Both the position numbers and the translations under genes were made by a program. The notes beneath the pieces are model-generated. The model was not told where the DNA came from. It ran no database searches and was given only the letters and a program-made list of their open reading frames with translations. A stretch of 34,201 nt of DNA from Burkholderiales bacterium (GTDB taxonomy: Bacteria; Pseudomonadota; Gammaproteobacteria; Burkholderiales; Casimicrobiaceae): contig JAITMR010000066.1 of NCBI GenBank assembly GCA_031277215.1, forward strand, positions 1 to 34,201, in the 5' to 3' direction. Numbering within the stretch: the first letter of the stretch is position 1; every line of letters begins with the position of its first letter. This document shows, in pieces, positions 16,205-23,687 of this stretch.

Positions 16205-17200
16205 TTATCCGACGCTTGCCAGTGCCTCGACATAACGCGCTACTCCGGTCGCCACATCGAACATCTTTTCCTCGTATCCGGCTGCCCGCAATTTTTTCAG
16301 ATCAGCCTGGGTATAGCTCTGATATTTACTCACCAGTTGCGACGGAAACGGCACATACTCGATCACGCCTTCTGTTACCCACTCCTTCAAACTGCGCCCC
16401 TCCTTTCCGTCGTGCGCCGCAAGCGCGTTCAGCGTCGCCACCGCCACCGTGTTAAAACTCTCGGCGCGACCCGAACCAAGATTGAAAATTCCCGAATATT
16501 GCGGATGATCGAGAAAGTGCAGATTGACTTTCACCACATCTTCGACCGACACGAAATCGCGCTGCTGTTCACCCGCCGCGTAACCGTCCGAGCCTTCAAA
16601 CAATTTTATTTTGCCGTTTTGTTTGTATTGGTTGAAGAAATGCCAGGCCACCGACGCCATGCGTCCCTTGTGCTGCTCACGCGGACCGTAAACATTGAAG
16701 TAACGCAAGCCGACAATTGGTGCCGTTTGTTCTGGCAATACGCGCCGCACCGATTGATCGAAAAGAAACTTCGAATACCCGTAAACATTCAGCGGCGCTT
16801 CGTGGGCGCGGTCTTCCACGAATTTTTTGCCCGCGCCGTAAACGGAGGCGCTTGAAGCGTAAATCAGCGGAACATCGTTATTCTGGCAATGCTCGAGAAG
16901 CATCATCGAGTACCGGTAATTGTTACGCATCATGTAGCAGCCATCGGTTTCCATCGTGTCCGAACATGCCCCCTGATGCAAAACCGCGCGGATGTCGTCG
17001 TCGAAATCGCCTTGCTCAAGACGGTCGAGGAATTCGTCGCGATCGAAATAATCGGCGATGTCGCAATCAATCAGGTTCTTGAATTTATCGGCGTACGCCA
17101 AATGATCGACTGCGATAATTCGGGTTTCGCCGCGCACATTCAGCGCCTTAACCAGATTGGCGCCGATAAACCCAGCCGCGCCCGTAACTACGATATACAC
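16205..17200 (-). CDS. hldD: ADP-L-glycero-D-manno-heptose 6-epimerase
   Basis: Last step of ADP-heptose synthesis for the LPS core, an epimerisation at C6 using bound NADP. The 331 residues form an extended short-chain dehydrogenase. They have the nucleotide site [16 protein letters not shown] at the N-terminus, [12 protein letters not shown] (typical of HldD), [13 protein letters not shown], and SSASVYG with the YGYSK catalytic Tyr/Lys. [19 protein letters not shown] and [12 protein letters not shown] follow. The ATG at 17200 starts [10 protein letters not shown], the family N-terminus. It supplies the substrate of WaaF, whose gene is close by. It is preceded by alr after 43 bases. Confidence 0.96.
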   Translation of the reverse strand: MYIVVTGAAGFIGANLVKALNVRGETRIIAVDHLAYADKFKNLIDCDIADYFDRDEFLDRLEQGDFDDDIRAVLHQGACSDTMETDGCYMMRNNYRYSMMLLEHCQNNDVPLIYASSASVYGAGKKFVEDRAHEAPLNVYGYSKFLFDQSVRRVLPEQTAPIVGLRYFNVYGPREQHKGRMASVAWHFFNQYKQNGKIKLFEGSDGYAAGEQQRDFVSVEDVVKVNLHFLDHPQYSGIFNLGSGRAESFNTVAVATLNALAAHDGKEGRSLKEWVTEGVIEYVPFPSQLVSKYQSYTQADLKKLRAAGYEEKMFDVATGVARYVEALASVG

Positions 17201-17243
17201 ATCTACTCCTTAATCGTTTCTTGAATTTTTTTGCTGACCGTCG

Positions 17244-18347
17244 TTATAATTCAAAGTCTATACGGCCAACCTCAGTCGTGACAAAACGTACGCGCCGGGT
17301 GACGCCGCACAACAGTTGGTAAGGAATCGAACCAGACCAGTGCGCCACCTCCTCAACCGGCAAACCATCGCCCCACAACAGCACCGGGCTGCCGACGTGC
17401 GCTTCCGGAATATCGGAGATGTCAACAGTGATCATGTCCATCGACACCCGTCCGATGAGCGTTGCCTGTTTCCCCGCCACGCGTACCGGCGTGCCGTTGC
17501 GTGCCGTCACCGGATAACCGTCCGCATAGCCGCAGGCCACCACACCGACGCGCGTCGGCCGCGTTGTTTTGAAAACATCGCTGTATCCGACGTATTGACC
17601 GGCGGCCACGTCCTGTACCGCAATCAACTCTGAACGTAACGACATCACCGGCTGCAAATCCAGCGAAGCCGCCGTCCGATCCGGCAGCGGCGACACACCG
17701 TAAAGCATCAAGCCCGGGCGTACAATGTCGCCGCCAACATCGCCGAAACGCAACACGGCCGCTGAATTGGCAATCGACAGCGGATACGGCAGCCCACGAC
17801 ACGCTTCTTTGAAAATCGCCAGCGGCGCTTCAGCGCCCGCCTTGGTTTCCGCCTGTCCCAAATGCGTCATCAAGCGTAACGCCGCAACTCCCGAAGAAGC
17901 GTTCAAACGCTCGCACATCACGGCGACTTCGTCGGGCTTGACGCCCAAACGGTTCATTCCGGTATTGACCTTCAGAAAAACTTCCAGCGACCGCTTCAAC
18001 TTGGTTCGTTCAAGAATCGCTACTTGCTCAGGGTGATGCACGACCGTCGCGATTCGGTGCTTGGAGATTTCCAGCAATTCCTCCTCGGAGAAAAAACCTT
18101 CGAGCAACAATAAACGCCGCGTGTAATGTTGCCTTCGCAACGCAACGGCAGCGTCCAACTCCAACAAAGCCAATCCTTCCGCCTTGCCAAGCGCCGGGAG
18201 CACCCGAAACAACCCGTGCCCATAAGCATCGGCTTTGGCAACGGCCAAGACTTGCGCACCCTGAACGCATTGGTGGGCACGATCAAGGTTGTGACGTAAT
18301 GCTGCCAGATTGATCTGAGCAACAAGTTGGCGCGAGAATGAGGGCAT
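17244..18347 (-). CDS. alr: Alanine racemase
   Basis: PLP enzyme converting L- to D-alanine for peptidoglycan. The 367 residues begin MPSFSRQLVAQINLAALRHN. Lys38 in AVAKADAYGHG binds PLP. KVNTGMNRLGV, IVRPGLMLYGVSP (phosphate and ring contacts), the second-base region VGYSDVF and GRVSMDMITVDI follow, as in the family. The ATG at 18347 has GGAG 8 bases upstream; a GTG two codons earlier is too close to that site. The SDVF after GY differs from the more usual GxxW/F but the Tyr is kept. Upstream lies the 850-base regulatory region with the small RNA candidate on the same strand. Confidence 0.95.
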   Translation of the reverse strand: MPSFSRQLVAQINLAALRHNLDRAHQCVQGAQVLAVAKADAYGHGLFRVLPALGKAEGLALLELDAAVALRRQHYTRRLLLLEGFFSEEELLEISKHRIATVVHHPEQVAILERTKLKRSLEVFLKVNTGMNRLGVKPDEVAVMCERLNASSGVAALRLMTHLGQAETKAGAEAPLAIFKEACRGLPYPLSIANSAAVLRFGDVGGDIVRPGLMLYGVSPLPDRTAASLDLQPVMSLRSELIAVQDVAAGQYVGYSDVFKTTRPTRVGVVACGYADGYPVTARNGTPVRVAGKQATLIGRVSMDMITVDISDIPEAHVGSPVLLWGDGLPVEEVAHWSGSIPYQLLCGVTRRVRFVTTEVGRIDFEL

Positions 18348-18507
18348 AGTCACTTCTCCGGTAAACCCGAGAGGATTTTTCGCATCTCAAATTATGCCAC
18401 ACTTGAAACCGCCATACCTGAAACGTCTCTCCCTTGCTTTCTCGGTAATCTTTTAAACGGAATGAACTCGGCGATTTTTTGGGGTTTATAACTTCGGAGG
18501 AGGGGAG

Positions 18508-18566
18508 CCAAGGCAAGCCCTCTCCCCGCCTTCGGCGGGCACCCCTTTGAAAAGGGCGAGGCGGGA
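18508..18566. repeat. GC-rich dispersed repeat with CCCCTTTGAAAAGGG core
   Basis: Contains CCCCGCCTTCGGCGGG and CCCCTTTGAAAAGGG, both palindromic. Related sequence is seen at about 9895-9965 (CCCCCGTCCGCCTTCGGCG, TTTGAAAAGGGGG), in reverse at about 23500-23580, and more distantly at 30966-31040. It lies between the small RNA terminator and alr. Confidence 0.5.
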
Positions 18567-18576
18567 ACAACTGCCT

Positions 18577-18609
18577 AAAAAAAAGAAAGCCCACCAGGAG
18601 GAGGTGGGC
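18577..18609 (-). terminator. Intrinsic terminator of the small RNA candidate
   Basis: On the minus strand GCCCACC (18609-18603) pairs with GGTGGGC (18595-18589) around the loop TCCTCCT and is followed by TTTCTTTTTTTT. It is the strongest minus-strand terminator in this gap. Confidence 0.88.
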
Positions 18610-18770
18610 CAAAGGGGGTCTTTTCCATAGGAGAGGGAAATATTTATTCCCTCCTCAGGATTACGTTCTAGCGTCTGCATGCAACATCTTATTCATGCTA
18701 TGCCAACACTATCGCAGTGGTGCGATAAACCAAGCACCCACGCAGAAAATCGTGTTCACCAAGTGGTGTT
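18578..18770 (-). ncRNA. Candidate sigma-54/GlrR-controlled small RNA (about 193 nt)
   Basis: The transcript is predicted from a sigma-54 promoter (+1 near 18770) to an intrinsic terminator (about 18578). Stem-loops lie at 18757-18768 (CACC/GGTG), 18710-18727 (perfect 7-bp TATCGCA/TGCGATA) and about 18634-18654 (GAGGGAA/TTCCCTC), plus the terminator. The only open frames run through the terminator and match nothing, so no protein is credible. Promoter architecture, neighbouring glrKR operon and size resemble enterobacterial GlmY (184 nt) and GlmZ (207 nt), but I see no sequence resemblance to them. The terminator loop UCCUCCU is anti-Shine-Dalgarno. The RNA is inferred, not shown; a longer leader mRNA for alr is the main alternative, but the strong terminator argues against it. 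Confidence 0.7.
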
Positions 18771-18780
18771 TAACAAGAAG

Positions 18781-18796
18781 AGCAGGAATCGTGCCA
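18781..18796 (-). promoter_or_regulatory. Sigma-54 (RpoN) promoter
   Basis: On the minus strand the sequence is TGGCACGATTCCTGCT. The -24 element TGGCACG is a full consensus match, and the -12 element CTGCT differs from TTGCT by one base. Exactly ten bases separate GG from GC. The predicted start is near 18770. An overlapping weak sigma-70 promoter (TTGGCA, 17 bp, GTTAAA) is possible, as is known for E. coli glmY. Confidence 0.82.
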
Positions 18797-18825
18797 AAAA
18801 TTAATTTATTTTAAATTGTTTTTAT

Positions 18826-18838
18826 TTTCAACAGGTTA
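18826..18838. promoter_or_regulatory. Candidate IHF site
   Basis: TTTCAACAGGTTA fits WATCAANNNNTTR at every position except the second, and an A/T-rich tract lies on its 5' side as expected for IHF. It is centred near -62, between the sigma-54 promoter and the activator sites, where a DNA bend is needed. Confidence 0.55.
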
Positions 18839-18892
18839 GCTCGTTTCCGAATCACTTTCCTCTTGGGCAGGAAAAAATTTTTTCTTCGTTTC

Positions 18893-18910
18893 TGTCTCCA
18901 AAAAGAGACA
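18893..18910. promoter_or_regulatory. GlrR (QseF) operator, proximal
   Basis: TGTC-N10-GACA, here with extended arms CTGTCTC (18892-18898) and GAGACAG (18905-18911). This is the GlrR recognition palindrome known from enterobacterial glmY and glmZ. It is centred about 132 bases upstream of the predicted start. Confidence 0.8.
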
Positions 18911-18957
18911 GTCTTGCCAGCAGTAAATATAATCGCGTGATTTAAAACGGTTTTTCC

Positions 18958-18975
18958 TGTCTCCAAATAAAGACA
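18958..18975. promoter_or_regulatory. GlrR (QseF) operator, distal
   Basis: A second TGTC-N10-GACA with arms CTGTCT and AGACAG, centred about 197 bases upstream of the predicted start. It is 65 bp (about six helical turns) from the first, so both face the same side of the DNA. Confidence 0.8.
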
Positions 18976-19203
18976 GCGCAGGTGGTGAACACGTTGAAAA
19001 ACGGGCTTTATCCATGCAGGCTTGATGATAAAGAGCGGTTAACCTTTGATTTAGAAAGAAACAGGCTTCACTCGCCCAAGTGTTGCCTAGAGCCAGTTAA
19101 GCGGCTTCGCCTCAAGCACACACACTTTTCACCCTCTCCCCGCCCCCGAACATGTGTCAACGATGTGTCCCGTCTGAACATCCCACAAGGGGCAAGTCGA
19201 ACT
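18976..19203. other. Non-coding spacer after glrR
   Basis: About 228 bases between the glrR stop and the distal operator. No recognisable gene or convincing intrinsic terminator is seen. CTTTATC at about 19007 and GATAAAG at about 19027 form a weak inverted repeat. Transcription from the glr operon might continue into the small RNA region. Confidence 0.4.
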
Positions 19204-20553
19204 TCAGTCTTCATGTTCCTTGAACATTGATAACTCAAGATTATGGCGCTGCATGAGTTTATAAAATTCTGTCCGGTTACGTTTGGCTTTGATCGCCGCC
19301 CGCGTCACGTTACCGCCGGTCATTTTGAGCAGGCGCACCAGATAGTCGCGCTCAAAGGTGCGGCGCGCTTCTTCGAGCGACGGCACCGAATCGGCTTCTT
19401 CCCGAAGGGCTTTCTGGATCAAGGAGGTAGGGATGATCGTGGTCGCCGCCAGCGCCAGCGCCTGTTCAATGACGTTCAGCAACTGCCGGATGTTGCCCGG
19501 CCAGGGCGCGGCCGTCAACAAATCCATCGCCTCTGGCGCCATACTCGGAACGACCACCTTGCCGTAACGCTCGGCCAGTTTCTCAAGGAAGTGCGCAGCC
19601 AACAGAGGGATGTCTTCTCGCCGCTCCGACAGCGGCGGCAAATGCAGCGACACCACGTTCAACCGGTAATACAGATCCTCGCGGAACTGATTGGAGGCCA
19701 ACAGGCTTTCCAGATCGCGGTGCGTCGCGGAAATAACCCGAACATCAACTGGCGTTGTTTTGGTGGAACCCACCGGCCTGACTTCTCGCTCTTGCAAGGT
19801 TCTCAGCAACTTGACCTGCAACGGCAGCGGCATGTCGCCGATTTCGTCGAGGAGCAAGGTACCCCCATGCGCCGCCTGAAACAGCCCCGGATGTTCGCCG
19901 ACCGCGCCGGTAAACGCCCCGCGCACATGCCCGAACAGTTCGGACTCCAGCAAATCGCTGGGGAACGCTCCGCAGTTGATCGCTATGAACGGTTTGTCGG
20001 CACGCCGACTCGCTCGATAAATCGCCCGCGCCAATACTTCCTTGCCGGTTCCCGATTCGCCGTAAATCAGCACACTGGCGTCGGACTCGGCGACTAAGCG
20101 CGCCTGACGCAACAAATCTTCCATGTGAGGTGCGCGGGTGATGATGTCGCGCCGCCAACTCTCGCTTTCGCTCGTGTCGGTCGGCCCGGCCGTCAAGCGC
20201 AAACCGGCCGACACTTTTTCCAGCAACTCCTGACTTTCGAACGGCTTGGTCAGAAAACCGAACACACCGCGCTCAGTCGCCGCGACTGCTTCGGGGATCG
20301 TGCCGTGCGCCGTCAGGATGATGACCGGTAATGTCGGGTGTCGCCGATGCAGCGCGTCAAACAACTGCATCCCGTCCATGCCGGGCATCCGCAAATCGGT
20401 AACCACCAGCGCTGGCGGCGCGATATCAATCATCGCCAGCGCCCGCTCGCCGTTCTCGGCGGTTCGAACACGATAACCCGCCGACGACAGGCGTAAGTTG
20501 ATCAGTTTTAACAAGTCTGTATCGTCATCGACAAGAAGAATATCCGCAGCCAT
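19204..20553 (-). CDS. glrR: Sigma-54-dependent response regulator GlrR (QseF)
   Basis: NtrC-family activator of 449 residues. The receiver domain (about 3-118) has acidic residues at 9-11, the phosphoacceptor Asp53 in VVTDLRMPGMDG and Lys103 in LTKPF. The AAA+ domain (about 140-370) has Walker A GESGTGKE at 165-172, the sigma-54-contacting GAFTGA at 213-217 region, Walker B TLLLDEIGD and an arginine finger region FREDLYYRLNVV. The C-terminal Fis-type helix-turn-helix ends NRTEFYKLMQRHNLE...FKE. This tail closely resembles that of E. coli GlrR (RNRTEFYKLLSRHELD..DFKE) and supports orthology. It is last of three genes in the operon, 15 bases after qseG. The operators it should bind lie 230-310 bases downstream. 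Confidence 0.93.
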   Translation of the reverse strand: MAADILLVDDDTDLLKLINLRLSSAGYRVRTAENGERALAMIDIAPPALVVTDLRMPGMDGMQLFDALHRRHPTLPVIILTAHGTIPEAVAATERGVFGFLTKPFESQELLEKVSAGLRLTAGPTDTSESESWRRDIITRAPHMEDLLRQARLVAESDASVLIYGESGTGKEVLARAIYRASRRADKPFIAINCGAFPSDLLESELFGHVRGAFTGAVGEHPGLFQAAHGGTLLLDEIGDMPLPLQVKLLRTLQEREVRPVGSTKTTPVDVRVISATHRDLESLLASNQFREDLYYRLNVVSLHLPPLSERREDIPLLAAHFLEKLAERYGKVVVPSMAPEAMDLLTAAPWPGNIRQLLNVIEQALALAATTIIPTSLIQKALREEADSVPSLEEARRTFERDYLVRLLKMTGGNVTRAAIKAKRNRTEFYKLMQRHNLELSMFKEHED

Positions 20554-20568
20554 TTCAGCGCTCTCTCT

Positions 20569-21189
20569 TTATGGTCGTTTGGGCGGTGCTATGAGCGGCG
20601 GCGTCCTGCTTTCGGGCAGCCGCTCCTCTAACAACAGGCGATCAACGTCTCTTAACGCATCCAGCTTTTGCAATGCCCGCTGCTTTTCCTGAACCTGCGC
20701 ACGTAACACGCTTGCCAGATGCCGCAGCGACGTCGATACTTTTTCGTTCTTTATCACAGTCTCAAGCATTAGTAACGCCCGCTGATCGCCAAGCCCGGAA
20801 GGATGCAAGGATAGCAGATACGCTAACCGAACCCGGCTTCCGTTTTCGCCTCCCTGCGACGCCGAAATTTTGCTGTTCAGCTCTGTTTGCATGCGCTGCA
20901 CTTCCTCGACGTTCAAGCTCCGATAACGCGCCAAATCTTCGAGAAGTTTCTGAAACCTGACATGATTTTCAAGCTGTTTCCGCAGCAGCGCTTCTTCCAA
21001 CGCGGCGGCGACGTCACGCTCCGAGTCCTCTATCGACAACACCGGTGAAGCCCCCTCTGGCGCTTCAGCAACAGAAGACGAAACCTCCTCCGGCTCCGGC
21101 GCAACGGGCGCACACGTACATCCAGCCACGAGCAATACCGCAAAGACCATGCAGCAGCAGCGGTATTTCTGATCGAAAAACGACTTCAT
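20569..21189 (-). CDS. qseG: QseG-like (YfhG) outer-membrane lipoprotein
   Basis: Lipoprotein of 206 residues encoded between the kinase and regulator genes, as in the enterobacterial glrK-qseG-glrR operon. The signal peptide carries an unusual Cys triplet (YRCCCMVF) and the lipobox LVAGC (Cys24). After a Pro/Glu-rich linker the rest is mostly alpha-helical, with heptad-like ALEEALLRKQLENHVRFQKLLEDLARYRSL (about 87-116) suggesting a coiled coil. In E. coli, QseG interacts with the kinase in the periplasm. The ATG overlaps the glrK stop by one base and follows AAGGAG. Assignment rests on position and the lipoprotein-plus-helix layout; sequence similarity is modest. Confidence 0.75.
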   Translation of the reverse strand: MKSFFDQKYRCCCMVFAVLLVAGCTCAPVAPEPEEVSSSVAEAPEGASPVLSIEDSERDVAAALEEALLRKQLENHVRFQKLLEDLARYRSLNVEEVQRMQTELNSKISASQGGENGSRVRLAYLLSLHPSGLGDQRALLMLETVIKNEKVSTSLRHLASVLRAQVQEKQRALQKLDALRDVDRLLLEERLPESRTPPLIAPPKRP

Positions 21190-22670
21190 CAGGAAGCTCC
21201 TTGAGTAATTGCTTTTTGCCGGGTGTTCTCGATAAGAGGCAATGTGCTGGTCCAAAATGGAAGCCGCAAAACCAGACGTGCGCCTTTGCGACCATCAGAA
21301 CGGCTTCTGGCAGTAATACGACCGCCGTGCGCCAACACATATTCCCTGGCAATGGTTAGTCCCAGTCCGGAGCCTTTGATGCGATTCTCTGTCGGCGGAT
21401 TTCCCTGGAAAAACGACTCGAAAATCCGTTCGCGTTCGCTCTCGGGAATCCCCGGGCCTTCGTCGATAATCTCCAACCGGGCGCAATCCTTGTCCACGCT
21501 CATCAACAGCTGAATTTTGCCCAACCGTGGCGAATACTTTATGGCGTTAGAAACCAGATTATCGACAACCGTCGTAATTTTTTTGGCGTTGCCAGTCACC
21601 AGCAACGGCAGCAGCTTTTCCTCGAACGAAATCAGCCGCGTCCACGCCGCCAGCCGATGCTCACGGACGACATGATGAACGATATCGGCCAAGTCTACCG
21701 GCAACAACACGCTCGGCTCCGTAACTCGCGATTGGTGGTACTGCAACAAATCCTCGATCATCCGCTGCAACGACAACGTGTTCTCGCGGACAATGTACAG
21801 AATTTCGCGTTGCTCGTCGCTTATGTTACCGCCGATACCGTCTCGCAACAGTTCGTTTCCCTCACGAATCGCCGTCAACGGCGTTTTCAATTCGTGCGAC
21901 AAATTGCGCAAAAACTTCGTTTGCTGTTCTTCAAGCGTTTGCAGCCGCGCTCGCAGCCATTCGAGACGTTGCCCTAGATAACGCAGATCCGAAGGCCCCT
22001 GAACTTCGATCTCTTTGGAAAACTCGGCCGCTCCCAATTGCCGAATCGCCTGATCGATCTGCCGAACCGGACGGGAAATCAAAAACGTCAAGGAAGCCGC
22101 CAGAAAAATCGCCATTCCCAGCGACGGCCACAACAAAATCTGCCACTTCTTGCGTCCCGCATCGGCGGTTTCCTGCAGCTGATCCACCGATGTTATCGCC
22201 ATCGAATAAGCTACTTGCTGAACCGCCTGCGCATATGCCACAAAGTCGCGGTAGCCGTTGATGATTTGCGCCACACTCTCCCTGTTACCCTGATATTTCT
22301 GAAGAGTTTGAAAAAGCTGCGCTTCTTCTTCCATCGCGTTCAGGAAATGCTTGTTTTCGTCTTTTGAAACCAGAGGCATCAATTGCGCTTGCGTATCAGA
22401 CAGCACTTCGCGCACCCGCACATAGTCATTAAGTATCTCGCGATCCTCGAGAACCGTGTACTGCCGCGCCAAGCGCTCCAGCGTCGTTGCCTGCTCAAGA
22501 AATTGCCGCGATAATCGTGATACCGTTACAGAGTTGAATACGTTTTCACGCCCTTGCTGCGTCAATTCCGTAAGCACCGTATTGAGCTCGACAAGCGCGA
22601 AAACAAGCGGCACACTGACCAGGAAAAAGCCCAAAGAAATGAATTTGACTAGTGATCGCGGATAATACAC
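21189..22670 (-). CDS. glrK: Sensor histidine kinase GlrK (QseE)
   Basis: Membrane kinase of 493 residues. Transmembrane segment 1 is at about 10-28, followed by a helical periplasmic domain (29-176) with no known ligand motif. Transmembrane segment 2 is at about 177-198 and a HAMP linker at 199-252. The HisKA domain has His259 in FLRNLSHELKTPLTAIREG. The ATPase domain has DNLVSNAIKYSP, DEGPGIP and GSGLGLTIA. It should phosphorylate GlrR on Asp53. The start is a GTG at 22670, giving MYYPRSLVKF just before the first membrane helix, as in relatives; no ATG alternative exists nearby. A TATAGT -10 box on this strand at 22728-22733 lies inside the divergent folA start region. Confidence 0.92.
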   Translation of the reverse strand: MYYPRSLVKFISLGFFLVSVPLVFALVELNTVLTELTQQGRENVFNSVTVSRLSRQFLEQATTLERLARQYTVLEDREILNDYVRVREVLSDTQAQLMPLVSKDENKHFLNAMEEEAQLFQTLQKYQGNRESVAQIINGYRDFVAYAQAVQQVAYSMAITSVDQLQETADAGRKKWQILLWPSLGMAIFLAASLTFLISRPVRQIDQAIRQLGAAEFSKEIEVQGPSDLRYLGQRLEWLRARLQTLEEQQTKFLRNLSHELKTPLTAIREGNELLRDGIGGNISDEQREILYIVRENTLSLQRMIEDLLQYHQSRVTEPSVLLPVDLADIVHHVVREHRLAAWTRLISFEEKLLPLLVTGNAKKITTVVDNLVSNAIKYSPRLGKIQLLMSVDKDCARLEIIDEGPGIPESERERIFESFFQGNPPTENRIKGSGLGLTIAREYVLAHGGRITARSRSDGRKGARLVLRLPFWTSTLPLIENTRQKAITQGAS

Positions 22671-22718
22671 GATGGCGTCTTTATGAATGAATTTGCCGAA
22701 ACGCTCACCGGATGTGAG

Positions 22719-23327
22719 ATGTCATACACTATACCAGCGATTTTAGCTAAATCGAACCTTTTTCGTTCGCCTTTTCCGCTTGCCATCATCGCCGCAAAAG
22801 CGCGGAATGGCGTTGTCGGACAAGCCGGGCAGCTTCCCTGGCGGCTTCCGGAGGACCTTCGGCACTTTCGGGAACTCACCACAGGGCACACCGTTGTCAT
22901 GGGGCGAAAAACTTGGGAATCCCTGCCGCACGCCCTCCCGAAACGTCAGAACATCGTCGTCACACGCAACCCCGCCTACACCGCCCCCGGCGCACAAACC
23001 GCGCCAACCTTGGAAACCGCGCTGGCCGCCGCCACCGAACCCGCTCCCGTATTCTGTATCGGCGGTGGCGAGCTCTACCGACAAGCGCTGCCAATTTCCT
23101 CCGTCCTTTTCCTCACCGAAATCGACGCCGATTTCGACGGCGATACCTATTTCCCGCCGCTAGACCCTACCGACTGGCGGCGCGTCATCCATACCCCCCA
23201 TACACAAACCACCAACCCCGGATTGCGTTATGCCTTTAACGTTTATCTACGCGCAGTGGGCGCACGGGCTGAAAAGAAGCCCTCCTCTTCAAGAGGGAAG
23301 GTTTTGACCAGCTCCGAAGGGGCGTAA
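22719..23327 (+). CDS. folA: Dihydrofolate reductase
   Basis: Reduces dihydrofolate to tetrahydrofolate with NADPH. The core starts at about residue 21 with PLAIIAAKARNGVVGQAGQLPWRLPEDLRHFRE, including the Trp and the active-site Asp of PEDL. VVMGRKTWESLP, IVVTRNP and FCIGGGELYRQAL (NADPH site) follow, and the core ends near FNVYLR. The protein has 202 residues, against about 160-170 for the family, because of an N-terminal extension of about 20 residues and a C-terminal tail of 24 residues read from a repeat-rich region. The ATG at 22719 has GGATGTGAG just upstream; an ATG at 22683 is also in frame but is only 13 bases from the divergent glrK start. Confidence 0.92.
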   Translation: MSYTIPAILAKSNLFRSPFPLAIIAAKARNGVVGQAGQLPWRLPEDLRHFRELTTGHTVVMGRKTWESLPHALPKRQNIVVTRNPAYTAPGAQTAPTLETALAAATEPAPVFCIGGGELYRQALPISSVLFLTEIDADFDGDTYFPPLDPTDWRRVIHTPHTQTTNPGLRYAFNVYLRAVGARAEKKPSSSRGKVLTSSEGA

Positions 23328-23613
23328 TATGCGTAACCGTCGGTGGGGCGAGCACCGCGAGCGAACCCCAGCGAAAAGCGAACATCCAACACTCATCCAG
23401 CCCTGCAAGGGCTAAACCCTGCGTTCATCCATCACATTCAGCGCGTAAACCGTGATGAGCGTAGCGAACCGCGACGGGTCGGCCTCACGCAAAGGTGTAA
23501 AGAAAAGCCCCATTCTCAAAGGGCTGGCCGCCGAAGAGCCTGCCCCCAAAATGCTTTGGGTCGGGAGCGGACGGGGGGATTGTTCTTCGCGGCTTCGCGC
23601 CTTTGCGTGAAAT
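23328..23613. repeat. Repeat-rich, gene-free region after folA
   Basis: No gene is seen. There is a hairpin AGCCCT-gca-AGGGCT near 23400. Read on the minus strand, a GC-rich element with CCCCCGTCCGC and CCCTTTGAGAATGGGG lies at about 23500-23580, related to those at 9895 and 18508. The TTCGCGCCTTTGCGTGAAA motif is at 23585-23613. Confidence 0.5.
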
Positions 23614-23640
23614 AAAAAAGGGCGGGTTTGAAACCCGCCC
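23614..23640 (-). terminator. Intrinsic terminator of ppiD
   Basis: On the minus strand GGGCGGGTTT and AAACCCGCCC (23640-23620) form a hairpin followed by six T, 47 bases after the ppiD stop. Confidence 0.85.
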
Positions 23641-23687
23641 CACATTTGAAACGCTCCCGGATGGCGCTTCGCTTATCCAGTATCTAC

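Noticed and set aside
18486-18680. 64-codon minus-strand frame across the small RNA region
   Set aside because: It reads through the strong terminator hairpin and U-tract and a dispersed repeat, lacks a credible ribosome site for its start, and resembles no protein family.
18578-18770. Direct homology of the RNA to GlmY, GlmZ or 6S RNA
   Set aside because: No stretch resembling these RNAs was recognised by eye, and the central bubble of 6S RNA is not evident. The comparison to GlmY/GlmZ rests on promoter architecture, size and neighbours only.
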